The notes beneath the pieces are model-generated. The model searched no databases. It was not told the DNA's origin and worked only from the letters and a program-made list of their open reading frames with translations. 64,000 bases of DNA from Telmatactis stephensoni. Its lineage: Eukaryota > Cnidaria > Anthozoa > Actiniaria > Isophelliidae. Positions 33,901 through 44,903 of this stretch are shown one piece after another; positions within the stretch are counted from its first letter, which is position 1; the number at the start of each line of letters is the position of its first letter. The stretch is from the NCBI GenBank assembly GCA_029948255.1, contig JALIZF010001779.1, positions 1 to 64,000 of the forward strand. Reading direction: 5' to 3'. The position numbers were made by a program, and so were the translations under genes.

Positions 33901-35915
33901 TTAATCCAAATTTTCGTTCTGGATTAACACTCAAATCCTTTTTCTACCGGTTAAAAACTGATGTACCAAGATAAAATACCTGTTTAAAACGGATTTTTGA
34001 ATTGTACGAAGACTTTTTCTTGATGTTGTGTTGGGATTAGGCTTTTTCAAGCTGAAGATAAAGAAAACATACAGCAAATAAACCGAATGAAGGCCTAAAC
34101 CTCATTTTCGATCCAAATTTTCGTTTTGGATTAACACTTTGATTCAACTTTTATCGGCCAAAACTACTTACAAACAACTTAAACTTTCTGACAGAAATGA
34201 TTTTAATTCTGTACAACAGCTATTCTTCAACTCAGAAGTTTTTGTCGTTCACTGCTCGAACTTGAAAAAAATCCCCTCTTCAAATGAATTTTTGAAATGT
34301 ATGAATTTTGTAATTCTTGTTATTATTGCAAAAAGTATATGCCTTTTTTTCCCTTTTGAATTTAAGGAATCTTAGTGGAAATCCAATTCAGGAATGGAAC
34401 ACGTCAAAGATATTACACAAAACGCCCAATCTACGAGTAGTTGACATGACGTCAACATCATCATCATGGAAACCGTGGGATACGCTTCTGAGTTTGCCTA
34501 ACCTTGAAATGCTAAAAGGGATCACTTGGAGTGAAAAGTGCACGATGTGTTCTATTATAAAGTCAGCTAACAAGACCCAAATCAACCATTATGCCAACAC
34601 TTCTTACAAATTTTTGAAAGGTTATGCATGTCGCTCGGAAACTATTTCCCCTAGCGATTTTGTAAGACGTTTGGCAAAATATGGTTTCATAGCAACGTGT
34701 CTCCTTGACAACCAATCACTATGTTTTACATCAGAGATTAAAGTGGTTGTGCAGGCTCCTTGTAGAGATACAACATTGTCTGTAATGTATACACAGTTCT
34801 TCCTTGGACCGCTGGCCATTATTTTGAACTTTCTAGTCATTGCAACAGTGGCCATGTCCAAACGTCTTCGTCAAAACCACGACTTGATCCTGGTTACGAA
34901 TATCGCCATTGGTGACCTCTGTAATGGAATTTACTCTGTTGTCATTATGTCCATGCATGTCACAAAAACATTTGAACAGATGGAAGTCATAGCCCAAAGG
35001 TACTGCCCATATGTAGGGTCATTTTGGATCCTAGGAGTATGCCTGGCCGTCAACTCATCTCTGGTCCTCACTATAGAACGCTTTAAGTGCGTCGTAAGAA
35101 CTCCAGGGGACCTAAAAAAGCGAATGACCTCAACAGAAGTTCTTGTTGGTTTATTTGTATGTTGGTTGTACGCTTTGACTGTCACGCTTCTACCATCTAT
35201 TGAGATCGGGAATTATTCCCTTAACACATATTGTATTCCCATCTTCCCAATCAGGTCCATGCCCGTGCAGTATTACTACAGTGTAACCATCGCTGGCCTC
35301 GCAGCCATTATGTATCTCATAACAATACCCATGTATTTGAAAATGTATATGTTTGTGCGCAAGACAAGTAAGAACATGCGAGTTCGTGCAGACATCGAGC
35401 TTGCAAAAAGAGTGTTTACACTTGTATTCACCAATATGTTGTTCTTTCTACTACCGAGTATACTTTCTTTGGTGTTCGCCCAAGTTAGCCGCAACACAGA
35501 CACAATGTCACGAGAAGTTTCAGAAATCCTAAACGCTGCTTTTCCACTGGTTTGTCTAACAATGAACTCGGTTTTCAATCCAGCTCTTTGTGCGTTTAGG
35601 AGTAGAGTCTTCAGACAAGAGATGTCAGTATTGAGTTGTAGGATTCGGCAACGAACGCGGCCAAGTTCAGTGGAACTTACAAATGCCCGTTCTCCTTACA
35701 TTGTCAAACCCACCAGATCGCAAACTCAAACATCTCTTACGTTGAATCGATCTCCACTTTTTGAAAAGACCGACGTTATCGGTCAAGGCTGCAAAAACAA
35801 TGTTACGTTCCGGAACGATCGGGGGAGTCCAGAGTTCGTGGAAGCTGAAATATTGCCGACCATAAATCGATTGGAATTATTTGAAGAAACAAAGGATGTG
35901 CCCATCTCGCACTGA
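27522..35915 (+). CDS. Leucine-rich-repeat GPCR (LGR/relaxin-receptor-like), four exons
   Basis: Predicted exons 27522-27736, 31004-31075, 33548-33619 and 34367-35915. All junctions are GT/AG in the same phase, giving 635 residues and one stop. Exon 1 carries a hydrophobic start (AKIFMLLLGMNFHLIKCG, in good Kozak context at 27537) that looks like a signal peptide. Exons 2 and 3 are each exactly 72 bp and encode one 24-residue LRR, for example SLSSNNITTISANAFSGL. The LRR frame runs on into exon 4 (NLSGNPIQEWN). A cysteine-bearing hinge and a class A seven-helix domain follow. It would be a plasma-membrane receptor with an extracellular LRR domain; the ligand is unknown. Two or three LRRs is few for LGRs, so additional LRR exons may be hidden in the 2.5-3.3 kb introns. 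Exon 1 membership is the least certain part. Confidence 0.75.
27828..27928 (+). repeat. (TTC)n/(GTC)n microsatellite in intron 1
   Basis: TTCTTCTTGTTC-type repeats merge into ten or so GTC units ending at 27928. A second TTC/TC run lies at about 28350-28383. Confidence 0.9.
27929..31003. other. Rest of GPCR intron 1
   Basis: About 3 kb of AT-rich DNA. I searched for further 72-bp LRR exons with the same phase and found none I would defend. Small minus-strand ORFs (28669-28950, 29015-29251, 30469-30681) have no recognisable content. Confidence 0.4.
31216..31390. repeat. Palindromic repeat in GPCR intron 2
   Basis: GTTAGCCTGCGTTGCTGGCG pairs with CGCCAGCTGCAACGCATGCA-like sequence near 31357. 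MITE-like. Confidence 0.7.
32840..33030 (+). repeat. Two-copy ~105-bp tandem repeat
   Basis: A unit containing TATAAGGGAT...GGTCCTGGGTCGGCC occurs twice in a row with moderate divergence. Lies in GPCR intron 2. Confidence 0.65.
33073..33226. mobile_element. 154-bp MITE with TA target site
   Basis: Terminal repeat AGAGTGATTTTCATCGGACT and its near-perfect complement, flanked by TA. It sits between two ~53-bp direct copies of host sequence (33015-33068 and 33228-33280, both containing GTATTCTAGACTACGTTCTA). Confidence 0.75.
34367..35915 (+). CDS. Seven-helix exon of the LRR GPCR
   Basis: Terminal exon of the receptor. After the last LRR and a hinge with CTMC and other cysteines, helix 1 starts at about residue 262 of the protein (FLGPLAIILNFLVIATV). 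Helix 2 contains NIAIGDLCNGIY, the equivalent of the LAxAD motif. The DRY motif at the end of helix 3 is ERF (LTIERFKC). Helix 7 has NSVFNPALCAF, where the usual NPxxY tyrosine is cysteine-alanine-phenylalanine. The cytoplasmic tail is about 110 residues, rich in Ser/Thr and Arg, with possible phosphorylation sites. The intronless seven-helix domain is typical of LGR genes. The frame is clean. Confidence 0.9.
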
Positions 35916-38100
35916 TGAACGTACTGGTGCATACGGTAATCGTTTGAATTTCTAGTGGTATAAATAATTCAGCTGTTGGTTGTTTAGCAGGCGAATTCAT
36001 ATTGTAGATTTACTTCCCAGGTTGTAAAAAGAAAGCAAAATAATAAATGCTTTGTGTGACAAAATCTGCTCTGCCACTTGCAAAGCCACAATAGGTTGCA
36101 GTAGAGAACCTGTTAAAGATGCGCATTTTTATGCCACTTGGAATGCAGTGCTGACGAAAACAGAGCATTACAAGCTGCAAGTTTTCAGACCCGTGCAACT
36201 CTCTCGCAGTTCGCAACGCAACTCTTTCTTGTAAAATTGTCAAATTGGATTTGTCGAGCATGGGTAGAGGACTAGCTGCGCTGTGATTGACCATTGTGAC
36301 AGTGCCGATTGCATTGTGCGTTGCTGGTTAGATGTGCTAATTGCTTCGCAACCCTGCGAAGAGTAGGAGATCGTTCAACTTTTACTGCAACTTGCAACCC
36401 AAGTTTTCGTTCCATCATTAAATGTCACAGAGGAAAGTACAATATAGAAATTCAGCAATAATCACTGGTCAAATTTGTGCGAGCCAATTAAAATCATTCT
36501 TATTGCGTGGATTTACGAAAGAAACCGAAGAAAGATTTTTATTCACTCGCACGAACCAATGATAATTCCTGTTTAAATATTGTACCACAGAGTCTGTTGG
36601 CACTTTTTTGCGTTTTTTGCACCTTCGACGGAATAGAACCCTTCATTTTTACACGGGCCGTTTTTGCACTTATTTGAAAAGCAACCAAATATCTCAAACA
36701 TATCAAATTGGTAGAAAAACGTAATTACTCTAACCCATGCAAAAAAAATTGTAGCAAATTTTGTATGACTCGAGGAAACCTTTGGTTCGGAGTCACGACG
36801 TAGAAAAGTTAAGAAATGAGCACATATGTCAGTCTTACATCAAAAGTGTTTATGTTGTTACGGAGAATATACCATATTGGCTAATATTGTTCTAATTACT
36901 TCGGTGGCCCGTTTTTTGCCTCAAAAACTCATAAATAGGCATCCATTCAACGCTTACTATCTTAAAAATGGGCATCGGACATTCATTTTTCTTTTCATTT
37001 TGAAATTAACACAAATTTTTATTCCAGAAAATTGTGAATTGAACGAGTTCTAATCAGTTATTTTGTTCCCAAGTAGTAAGTCACCTTAAACCTTCGCATT
37101 CAGCAAAAGCCCGTAACATTATACCATTTTTTCTTGCAATTTGCAATACAATGTGGAAAGCAAAGCTGCACGGCAAAATGAGATGCCAGACGCGTGCAGA
37201 TTTTTTTGCAACTCGCAATGCGCGATATTTCTTAGTAAGCTGCGTCAGAATGAGATATGTCAAATTAGATTTTTGGGGTTGGATATAGCTGCACTGTGAT
37301 TGGCCATTTGTGAAGGGTGAATGCATTCACGTTGATTGGATAGATGTTGCAACTTGCTTTGCAACGTTTCGAAAAGTAGGACTCGAGCGGCTCGCTCAAC
37401 TTTTTCTGCAACTTGGCAACGCAATTTTTCTTAGCATTACCAAGAAGCAGAGCTGGCCGTGTTGTGAGCGCAACCTCTTCTGCAACTTGTTGTGCAACGG
37501 CGCGTTGCATTGCAAGCTACAAGAGAAATTGCCTCCTGTAACAGGGTCTTTTAAATGTACACGATTTTACTTAATCAAATATTGGGTACGCAGACTGTAC
37601 GTCGAATTCCATGGGCTTGGGCTCAGATTCATTAACAGTTTACGTAGAATCGCGCAAGGCTAAGACTGACCATCACAGTTCTCGACTGGATTACAGAGTA
37701 TTGTAAAATACTAGTGACGCATCGTTCTTGCTTGCGTTTCACACCTAAATGATACTACAATTGTGATGTTTTCGGCATTCTGAATTTGTGGCAAAAAAGG
37801 TTTATAAAAGATGAGTCTATGGGTGGATAGACAAATTTGGTTTCCCGATTTACAGTTTGCAAATCCGATACTATGTTATACCAAACTAAACAAATTTAGA
37901 AATACGCAAACAAACTTTTGAGAATTTTCGATTTGATTTGTCAATTTTATTACAAAACAAACAAATACATACAAAAACAACAACAACAAAAGAATTAGTG
38001 TTGAATGTAGTTCATTAGTGTTGAATGTAGTTCAAGTAGTTATACCATCTGCAATATGAAAAAAAAGTTTTGATAAGTTGTTCCTAGTAAAGAGACAGGA
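35916..38100. other. Intergenic with two diverged copies of a repeat
   Basis: 36040-36420 and 37085-37530 share diverged sequence rich in GCAACTTGC words, including a GCTGTGATTGGCCATTGTG-like block. ORFs here are short and unconvincing. Confidence 0.5.
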
Positions 38101-38113
38101 CTGAATTGTCATT

Positions 38114-38117
<4 letters not shown>

Positions 38118-38152
<35 letters not shown>

Positions 38153-38190
38153 GTAGAAGGGTGGGCAGACAGACAGGCAGGCAGACACAA
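38118..38190 (+). repeat. (GACA)n microsatellite
   Basis: About ten GACA units, then AGACAGGCAGGCAGACA. It directly precedes the hairpin at 38197. Confidence 0.95.
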
Positions 38191-38196
38191 ACATTG

Positions 38197-38385
38197 AAGA
38201 AATGGTCAACACTCAGCGTGCGTCCATTGAGTTATGGATGCACGCGGGAGGCTGCTAAGCACGAGAGAAGCGTAAGAGTCGCACGAGGCGTAGCCGAGTG
38301 CGACTATAGCTTCTCGAGTGCTTAGCAGCCGACCAAGTGCATCCATAACTCAATGGACGCACTGCTGAGTGTTGACCATTTCTTT
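38197..38385. mobile_element. 189-bp hairpin MITE
   Basis: Arms of about 90 bp begin AAGAAATGGTCAACACTCAG and pair imperfectly to the other end, closing on a GAGGCGTAGCCGAG apex near 38290. No ORF. Confidence 0.85.
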
Positions 38386-38452
38386 TATAACATAGACAAA
38401 CGAAATAAGCCGCACGTTTAACCTAAATAAAAATAGACCTCTATGAGGTCAT

Positions 38453-39402
38453 GTGGTTACTGGCCTCAAATCCAAATATAGATATAGACCCATTTCAAGG
38501 CCTGTCCCTGGTTGGGGGTGGGGGTAGGGGTTTACTTCGACTAGTGCATACACACACACCGACTTTGTCCTAGTGCCCTTGGTAAGTTTATTGAAATTCA
38601 ATATATTTTTATGTTCTATTTGACCTGATGCGTTTGGTCACGTAATGGATAAAACATCTGAAACATGAACGAAACAAACATTTACCCTGCAGATATATTT
38701 CTGAACTAAACTGCACAGTTTGGTCTCAAAACGTATATTTATAACCACAAACCCTATATTTCATTATTAATAACTGTCCTTGGTTGGGGGTGAGGGTAGG
38801 GGTTTACTTCGACTAATCTATTTTTATGTTCTATTTGACCTGCATGACGCGTTCGTCACGTAATGGATAAAACATCTGCAACATGAACGAAAAAATACAC
38901 GATTTGTTGTGTTAATAATGCCGTTGTAGAAGTCTTTACAGCAAACAATTTAGATATATAGTGAAATAAAAAGTTGAATAAACTGGTATATTCGCAGGGA
39001 ATATTTTTGCGTGTGAGATATAATGCATGATAATAGAAGAACAAAGGCAACTGAACACTAATAGCTGTTGACAGACAAATAAAGGGTCTTTACTACTGCT
39101 GCTGGACCAAACATTTCCCCTACAGATATATTTATGAACTAAACTAATCGGTTTAGTCTCAAAACGTATATCTATAACCACAATCTCTATTTTTGATTTT
39201 TAATAATCGACTTAACCACTCTTAGACCGGCGCACGTAGTTCTGCGCACGTACTTCGTAGTTCGGCTTGGGACTTCGCCTCTACTTCGGAAGTTCGCGTA
39301 TCTTTCGGCTCTTCGGAGATTTCCGAAAATCACTCACTCACTCACTCACAGACTCATGGACCCGATGGCATAGTGTGTTACTGGCATTAAGCCAGTAACC
39401 AC
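38453..39402. mobile_element. ~950-bp element with terminal hairpin
   Basis: Ends GTGGTTACTGGC and GCCAGTAACCAC. The right end is itself a hairpin (39375-39402), preceded inward by CATCGGGT-type sequence (in reverse) and a (CACT)n run at 39331-39348. Inside, two ~260-bp direct repeats (about 38505 and 38775 onward, both with GGTAGGGGTTTACTTCGACT) occur; the second copy is split by about 210 bp. Confidence 0.6.
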
Positions 39403-39580
39403 AAAAATACTGATGACCTTCAAAGTTCTCCATACATGGCGCGCGCTGTAAGAAAAGGAAACATTGACGTCAGCGTGCTGTCCATCGAGTTTTGGACGCA
39501 CGCTCGCGCGCGCTTATCATCCAATCAGAGCGCGCGTTATATATTACCTATGTTATAAACATAGATAGATACACACATAT

Positions 39581-39737
39581 AGAGCGGTTTTCGTATGAGT
39601 GGGAAACTGACCGTACCGTACCGTGACCGTGTCAGTACCGTAATGTCGACAAAAACATTCGAAAATCCTGCCGTAACCGTACCGTACATTGACCGTAACT
39701 GGTACGGTCAGTTTCCCACTCATACGAAAACCGCTCT
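39581..39737. mobile_element. 157-bp MITE, family B copy 1
   Basis: Ends AGAGCGGTTTTCGTATGAGT, perfectly inverted, with TA at both flanks. The interior is built of ACCGTACCGTGACCGT-type repeats. The same family occurs at 42601-42756. Confidence 0.85.
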
Positions 39738-39751
39738 ATATACACACAAAC

Positions 39752-40048
39752 AGCCTGACGGCAAGAGACCATAATACTAAGAGAGCGAAGCTCAGTATTG
39801 ATGTCTGTGCCATGTTCGTGGCGGCTAAGGCTATTTTTAGTAACTTCGCCATCGCGCGCGCAAGTCCCTCCACCAATAGAATTTGATTTTTGACGTGCGC
39901 GCGGACGGGACCGTTTGAATTCTATTGTCTAAGAGCCTTGCGCGCGCGATGGCGAAGTTACTAAAAATAGCCTTAGCCGCCACGAACATGGCACAGACAT
40001 CAATACTGAGCTTCGCTCTCTTAGTATTATGGTCTCTTGCTGACGGAC
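39752..40048. mobile_element. Fold-back element with ~108-bp nearly perfect arms
   Basis: CAAGAGACCATAATACTAAG at the left and its exact complement at the right; arms are essentially identical through CTTCGCCATCGCGCGCGCAAG-type sequence. The loop is about 80 bp. ORFs on both strands are palindrome artefacts. A (GACA)n microsatellite follows at 40056-40112. Confidence 0.9.
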
Positions 40049-40055
40049 AATTAGA

Positions 40056-40112
40056 CAGAAAAACAGACAGACAGACAGGCAGGCAGGCAGACAGACAGAC
40101 AGACAGACAGGA
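40056..40112 (+). repeat. (GACA)/(GGCA) microsatellite
   Basis: ACAGACAGACAGGCAGGCAGGCAG followed by GACA units. Same composition as the run at 38118. Confidence 0.9.
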
Positions 40113-40666
40113 AGACGGAAGCTGGAATGACAGACAAATGGACGTTCAAATGGACAAACATAAAGTATACATATCTTTTTAAAAGAAACATCGTTAAACA
40201 AAAATAGTGGTAAAACATTGAAAACGGTGTAATCAGGCATGATAAATTATTTATGTTGAGTTTGGTTGTCTCTGAATGAAAGTATAATCTTATACCTAGA
40301 ACGTTTTGGTCAACGCTGTGATCTTCAGCTGGTGTGTAGTGGCTATGCAAATTATTGGAGCAGAGTTTTGTAAACATGTGGGAAATTGAAATGTTCGTTT
40401 AATGAGGTTTTGTCATGATGGAGTGCCAAGCCTCTATAAATAGTGGTAATTGAGTTGGGTGGGGCCGGGAAGCTACGCTAGATGTTAGATGGGTGTCTCT
40501 TTTGTCCATTTACCAGATTTACATAATTCAAGGCAGTTTTTCGTAAAGTAACGCTGAAACTTCAAATGTGCGAGGCAAACACCAAGAAAATGGGCTGGGT
40601 TTCTCATGGTCAACCAAACCCTGATTAATGATGGTAATAGGACTGAGTGGAGTCCAATTCGGTCTG

Positions 40667-40740
40667 TAATCATACGAGGGATAAACAAAATTGGACGACC
40701 GCGTAGCGGGAGTCCAATTTGTTTATTCCGAGTATGATTA
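40667..40740. repeat. Short hairpin repeat
   Basis: TAATCATAC and ATAAACAAAATTGGAC pair with complements to the right around the apex GACCGCGTAGCGGGAG. Confidence 0.8.
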
Positions 40741-42600
40741 GTATAGGTAATACACTATACAAAATTTCTTCGAGGAAAGACAAATGTCTGACATATAGCA
40801 TGTTTTCATAAAAAGTACAGACTTTAAACGAGTAGACAATATTTCAAAGAAGGAAGAAACTTCGAAAACAAAATAAAATAAAGTTAATTTGTATTCTGAG
40901 CGAATTACAGTTCTTTTACATTTCTATAAAGCATGTAGTTTATTTACTGACAGGTTTGTTTATTGAATGAAAACGAGCGAAGAGCCCAAGACACGGCAAA
41001 GAACTTGAGTTCATTCACAGAGAAATATGGTCAAATTTACGTTCTTTAAACATACCTGGCCTTTCAAATGCCTCAAAACTTCATTATCTTGAGCTTGATT
41101 TATCAAATTCTTTTGGAAAAGAGTAAAAAAGTTTGACCAAATGACCATTTCTCTGTACTCTGGCATAGCCGGCCGTGAATCGATGTCCTTCGCCTTTAGT
41201 TTTGCAGCACGGCGTTGTTTGGAAGTCATTTTTCTCTCCAGTGTTCTTGTTTTCCGTTTAAAATTGTCACTTTTTGACAAATAAATTACTTTTTTATCTT
41301 CTATGATAATCATCAAAAACTGATATAGCAAAACTGTAAGTTTTTATCGAAAACGAGTAGCCATGGTTTGTCAAAGAAAACCCAAATGGAGAACGATGTT
41401 TATCGCGCGCCGTTGTCGTTGCCATAGCGACTTAATAGGTACTCTGCAGAGTACAATTAATTATATATATAATAATGGTAATTGTACTCCTCTCGTCCAA
41501 TCAGAATCGAGTAATTTTGTATAGTGAAAAATAGAGCAGTCTTTCAACCAATCAGATTTGAGGAAATTGTAATAGTTTTGATTATAATATAAATATGATT
41601 TATTCAAACGAAAAACACAAGAAAAATGCCTTTTCGCTTGGCTGTACAACGTAAAAGCTCTTAAGGTAGTTCCGGACCCTTGCTACTGCGCATTTCCCGC
41701 GCGCATTCGAGCGCGCGCACTTTTATTGAAGAATATTGGTCTTTAACGTGGGGAGTCTGGGCACTAGTCTGCCAACGACTGTGAGCGTAGAAACTCTAAA
41801 CTTTAGTAGAGAAAAATTATATTTTGTCATCCAAATATCGGAAAAACTTTAATCAAGAAATCTTGTACACTATGTAATGTAGGTATTTAACCTGAAACTT
41901 TTAAATTTAGTTAATCTTATCCATCGAAAAAGCCGGCGAAAAAATCGCTAAAATGGGTGATATTTGGTGTTCGTTTTCAGTGTGTTTTCTCTTTTTGTGC
42001 TTTTCTAACTCTTGAAATAATACGGTGACCCACTGGTTTTCTCTTTTAATTTAAGAGAGTACTTATCATTTTTTTGATTTAAAAAATAAAAATACAACTT
42101 CATTGATTGGATTGTCGTAAATTTTCCACATTGTTACAGTCCGTACACGATTTCGGAGCGCGTAATTGGGTAGGAATTTGATTCTAGAATGCCCTTTTAA
42201 TCATGTTTGCAACTCATCAAACAATACATACGATTACAACTGCTAGATAAACCTCAGATCTATCTTTTGAGACGGTCAAGGCGTTTCTCGGAAAAATTTT
42301 GTTCGCATTCTTCAGACCGATTTTTCGGGAAGATATTTGGACTGGAGTTGAGCAGTATGATGGCTTCGAGTCGGCCATCGCTTCCTACCTTCTCCCCATT
42401 TTTGAGTGGCTTAGGGCGAGCAGTTAAAATCGACGAATTTCGCTGAAACTCATTCAGAGGTTAGAAGAAAGCATAAACAACAAACTTTAGAAGTCTCGTG
42501 GAATTTTATTAAAATTAAGACAGAAATTTTGAGTGATATTGAGTGCCATACATTCTCTTATAAATAGCCACTAATAGTGAGCTTGGGCTACCTGTGATGA
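40741..42600. other. Intergenic
   Basis: No gene recognised. Contains GCGCGC-rich low-copy sequence near 41690 and TA-rich stretches. Confidence 0.4.
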
Positions 42601-42756
42601 TACTACAGAACCTAATTTCGTATGACTGTGAAAACGGCACCGCATGGTCACGGCACGGTTACGGCAGGAATTTCGAATGTTTTTATAGAGATCACGGCAC
42701 TGACACGGTCACGGCACGGCACGGTCCGTTTCACACTCATACGAAATCTGCTCTAC
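42601..42756. mobile_element. MITE, family B copy 2
   Basis: Same terminal stem (ATTTCGTATGA...) as 39581-39737, with interior ACGGCACGGTTACGGCA words. Where copy 1 has CCGTA units this copy has CCGTG (CACGG), so the internal repeat has drifted in concert. Confidence 0.8.
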
Positions 42757-42789
42757 TTAGATGTACTTTTTCATAGCACTTTATCCATC

Positions 42790-43650
42790 CCTTAAAGCCC
42801 TCTTAAAGCCCTCTAAGTTATCACATTCATAGCTCGATGATATCTTCTCAGTCTCAAAATCAAGACATTCGTATCTGGGAAAGTTGATTTTGTCCAAGAA
42901 AAATAGAGAATAGACCAGTTCGCACCCCTTTTAATGCTTGATTTGTATCACATGCTTACTGTATCGGGAGCAACTGCATGGAGTGGTTTTCTTGTCCAGG
43001 GCAGCGACCTTGAAACAAGAGCAAAATGTCAAAGAAATTGCAATTTATGCAAATTCATACCAACTGCAAAAAGTTACACCATTTTGCTATCACAAAGCAT
43101 TTTGGCCCAACTGGCTTAAGCTTGAAATAATTTCAGAAATGACTCACTTGCACACTCACGCGTCCCCGCCGACATCAACTACATCGTCCTTGACCTGAAA
43201 TACAACAAAACATTACAAATGAATGACATCTTCTCTTAGTTTGTGGTATATGCAACAGCAACTTTCCTTTTCATGGTACTACTACATGTTAGCACAATGT
43301 CGTCATTGGCGGTAAGAAATGGTCCCCAAAAGTACAGCCAAAAGTCGTGATTCTCATGCATATTGCTCAACGGTTTATCTCATGCATTATGCAAGGAAGA
43401 TTTGCCATACACGGCATTCCAAACTGGTTCATTTGTTTCCATTTGATTGAATATGTGCTTGTCTTAGTCGTGAAGGCTTTGCCCAGTTGGATACTTTAGT
43501 CCCTTTTACCTTTGAAATATCTGACATTCATAGCTCCATGTGTATTCAGTCTCAAAATCAAGACATTCTAGCTTTTGCAAAGTTGTTGATTTTGTCAAAG
43601 GACAATAAAGAATAGACTAGTCATTCGCACCCCTTTTGCTGCTTCATTTC
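42790..43650 (+). repeat. Two diverged copies of a ~160-bp repeat
   Basis: 42790-42950 and 43495-43650 share CAGTCTCAAAATCAAGACAT and the GCACCCCTTTT end. Between them a possible 35-bp minus-strand exon (43160-43194) has a good acceptor (TTGTATTTCAG) and donor (GTGAGT), but no partner exon was found. Confidence 0.5.
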
Positions 43651-43667
43651 CATCAAATCCTTATTTA

Positions 43668-44066
43668 GTAAATAAATAAATAAATAAATTTGGGGTAGCT
43701 CATCACCCTTCCTCGCAGCCAAGTGCTGAATTACGAAGGGCGCAGCTCAACGTGATCGAGTCGAAGGTTTACAAGGGCGCTTTCATTACGAACAATTGAA
43801 CAATCACACATTTACATACAAATTTACATACACATACACGTAGCAGCCACCATACGACTCATGTCTGATCACGGAGCACAGCTTAGATCGAAACTAGTTC
43901 GTTTTTACTGAGGGAGGAAAAACCGGAGAACCCGGAGAAAAAACCCTCGAAGCAAGGGAGAGAACGAACAAGAAACTCAAGCCACATGTGATGCCCCGTC
44001 CGGGGATTGAACGAGGGACCACAGCGGTGACAGACCGGCGCTCTCACCGCTCGGCCACCCTTGCTT
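43668..44066 (-). mobile_element. tRNA-derived SINE
   Basis: Read on the minus strand, the head is GGGTGGCCGAGCGGTGAGAG (A box of Leu/Ser type) and GTTCAATCCCC (B box) about 40 bp on. A ~300-bp tRNA-unrelated body follows, ending in (TTTA)n. Extra bases and the body rule out a plain tRNA gene. Pol III promoter boxes look intact. Confidence 0.8.
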
Positions 44067-44160
44067 CCCTTAGTAAGCACTGATTTACTATTTTGTTCAT
44101 CATGAATTGAGGAGAACTTTTTCAAACAATTTTTCATGTGTAAGTATAATTGTGTTTGTA

Positions 44161-44903
44161 CTGGCGAGGCATAGCCTGCGTGCAGCCGTTTATTTACCCG
44201 TAATAAACGTCTGCGAAACAACGCCAGAAATCCTGTTCTCTGTGACACGAAATAAGGAGCGATTTCTTATTGGCTCTCGCACAGATCAATTCTTACATGA
44301 ACTCTATTGGTCGACGGCTCGTTCTAACCTCTTCCGGTTGCGGTTTTCAATATGGCGTCGTTATTGTCAAAGTCTTTCATCAGCAAGGAGCGTGCTGATC
44401 AGTGATAGCTATACCTGGTCCGCCATCAACACTTTTAGAGGCGAGTTTACAACCATAACACTTGAGCCTCGTGGTCTCTCGAAGAGAATATCTGCTACGA
44501 TTGGCAGGCATTGAAAAATTAATGATTTTCCATACCCGGTGGGTAGATTTACAAAGACATTTCCCTTCTCAATGAACATACGAAGACTTTCTTTTTGATC
44601 ATCTAGCAAGCTTTCAATTTCGAATTGAGTTTCAACTGCTTTAAACGCACTTTTCTATCGCTCCTCGCTGAAAGACTTTGACAATAACGACGCCATATTG
44701 AGAACTAAACCGTTGACATTGCATCCGGAAAAGATTAGAACGAGCCGTGGACCAATCAGAGTTCATGTAAGAATTGATCTGTGCGAGAGCCAATAAGAAA
44801 TCGCTTCTTATTTCGTGTCACAGAGAACAGGATTTCTGGCGTTGTTTCGCAGACGTTTATTGCGGGTAAATAAACGGCTGCACGCAGGCTAGCGAGGCAA
44901 AGT
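44161..44903. mobile_element. Fold-back with ~240-bp arms around a helicase exon
   Basis: Arms 44161-44395 and 44655-44903 are inverted copies with indels, sharing GTTTATT...ACGTCTGCGAAACAACGCCA. Each arm includes ATGGCGTCGTTATTGTCAAA, the start of a gene, facing inward from both sides. Only the right-hand start leads into helicase sequence. Confidence 0.8.
44415..44696 (-). pseudogene. First exon of a RecQ-like helicase, with an in-frame stop
   Basis: ATG at 44696 (minus) leads, after an in-frame TAG at 44657, into a frame with a Walker A motif, FVNLPTGYGKSLIFQ, and then VMVVNSPLKVLMADQV, the usual motif I to Ia region of RecQ-family ATP-dependent DNA helicases. The exon ends at a GTATAG donor-like site. 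The rest of the helicase is not present: the inverted copy of the promoter starts just downstream. It appears to be a gene 5' end trapped in a mobile fold-back element. Confidence 0.65.

Noticed and set aside
34388..35578. Minus-strand ORFs under the GPCR exon
   Set aside because: Shadows of the seven-helix coding sequence.
39689..40377. Several ORFs of 65-108 codons
   Set aside because: Products of the fold-back arms and the GACA microsatellite (QTDRQTGR-type repeats).
43980..44066. Functional tRNA-Leu/Ser gene
   Set aside because: A and B boxes are present but the sequence does not close into a tRNA and continues into a SINE body.
43883..44248. 121-codon minus-strand ORF
   Set aside because: Runs through the SINE and the fold-back arm; no domain.
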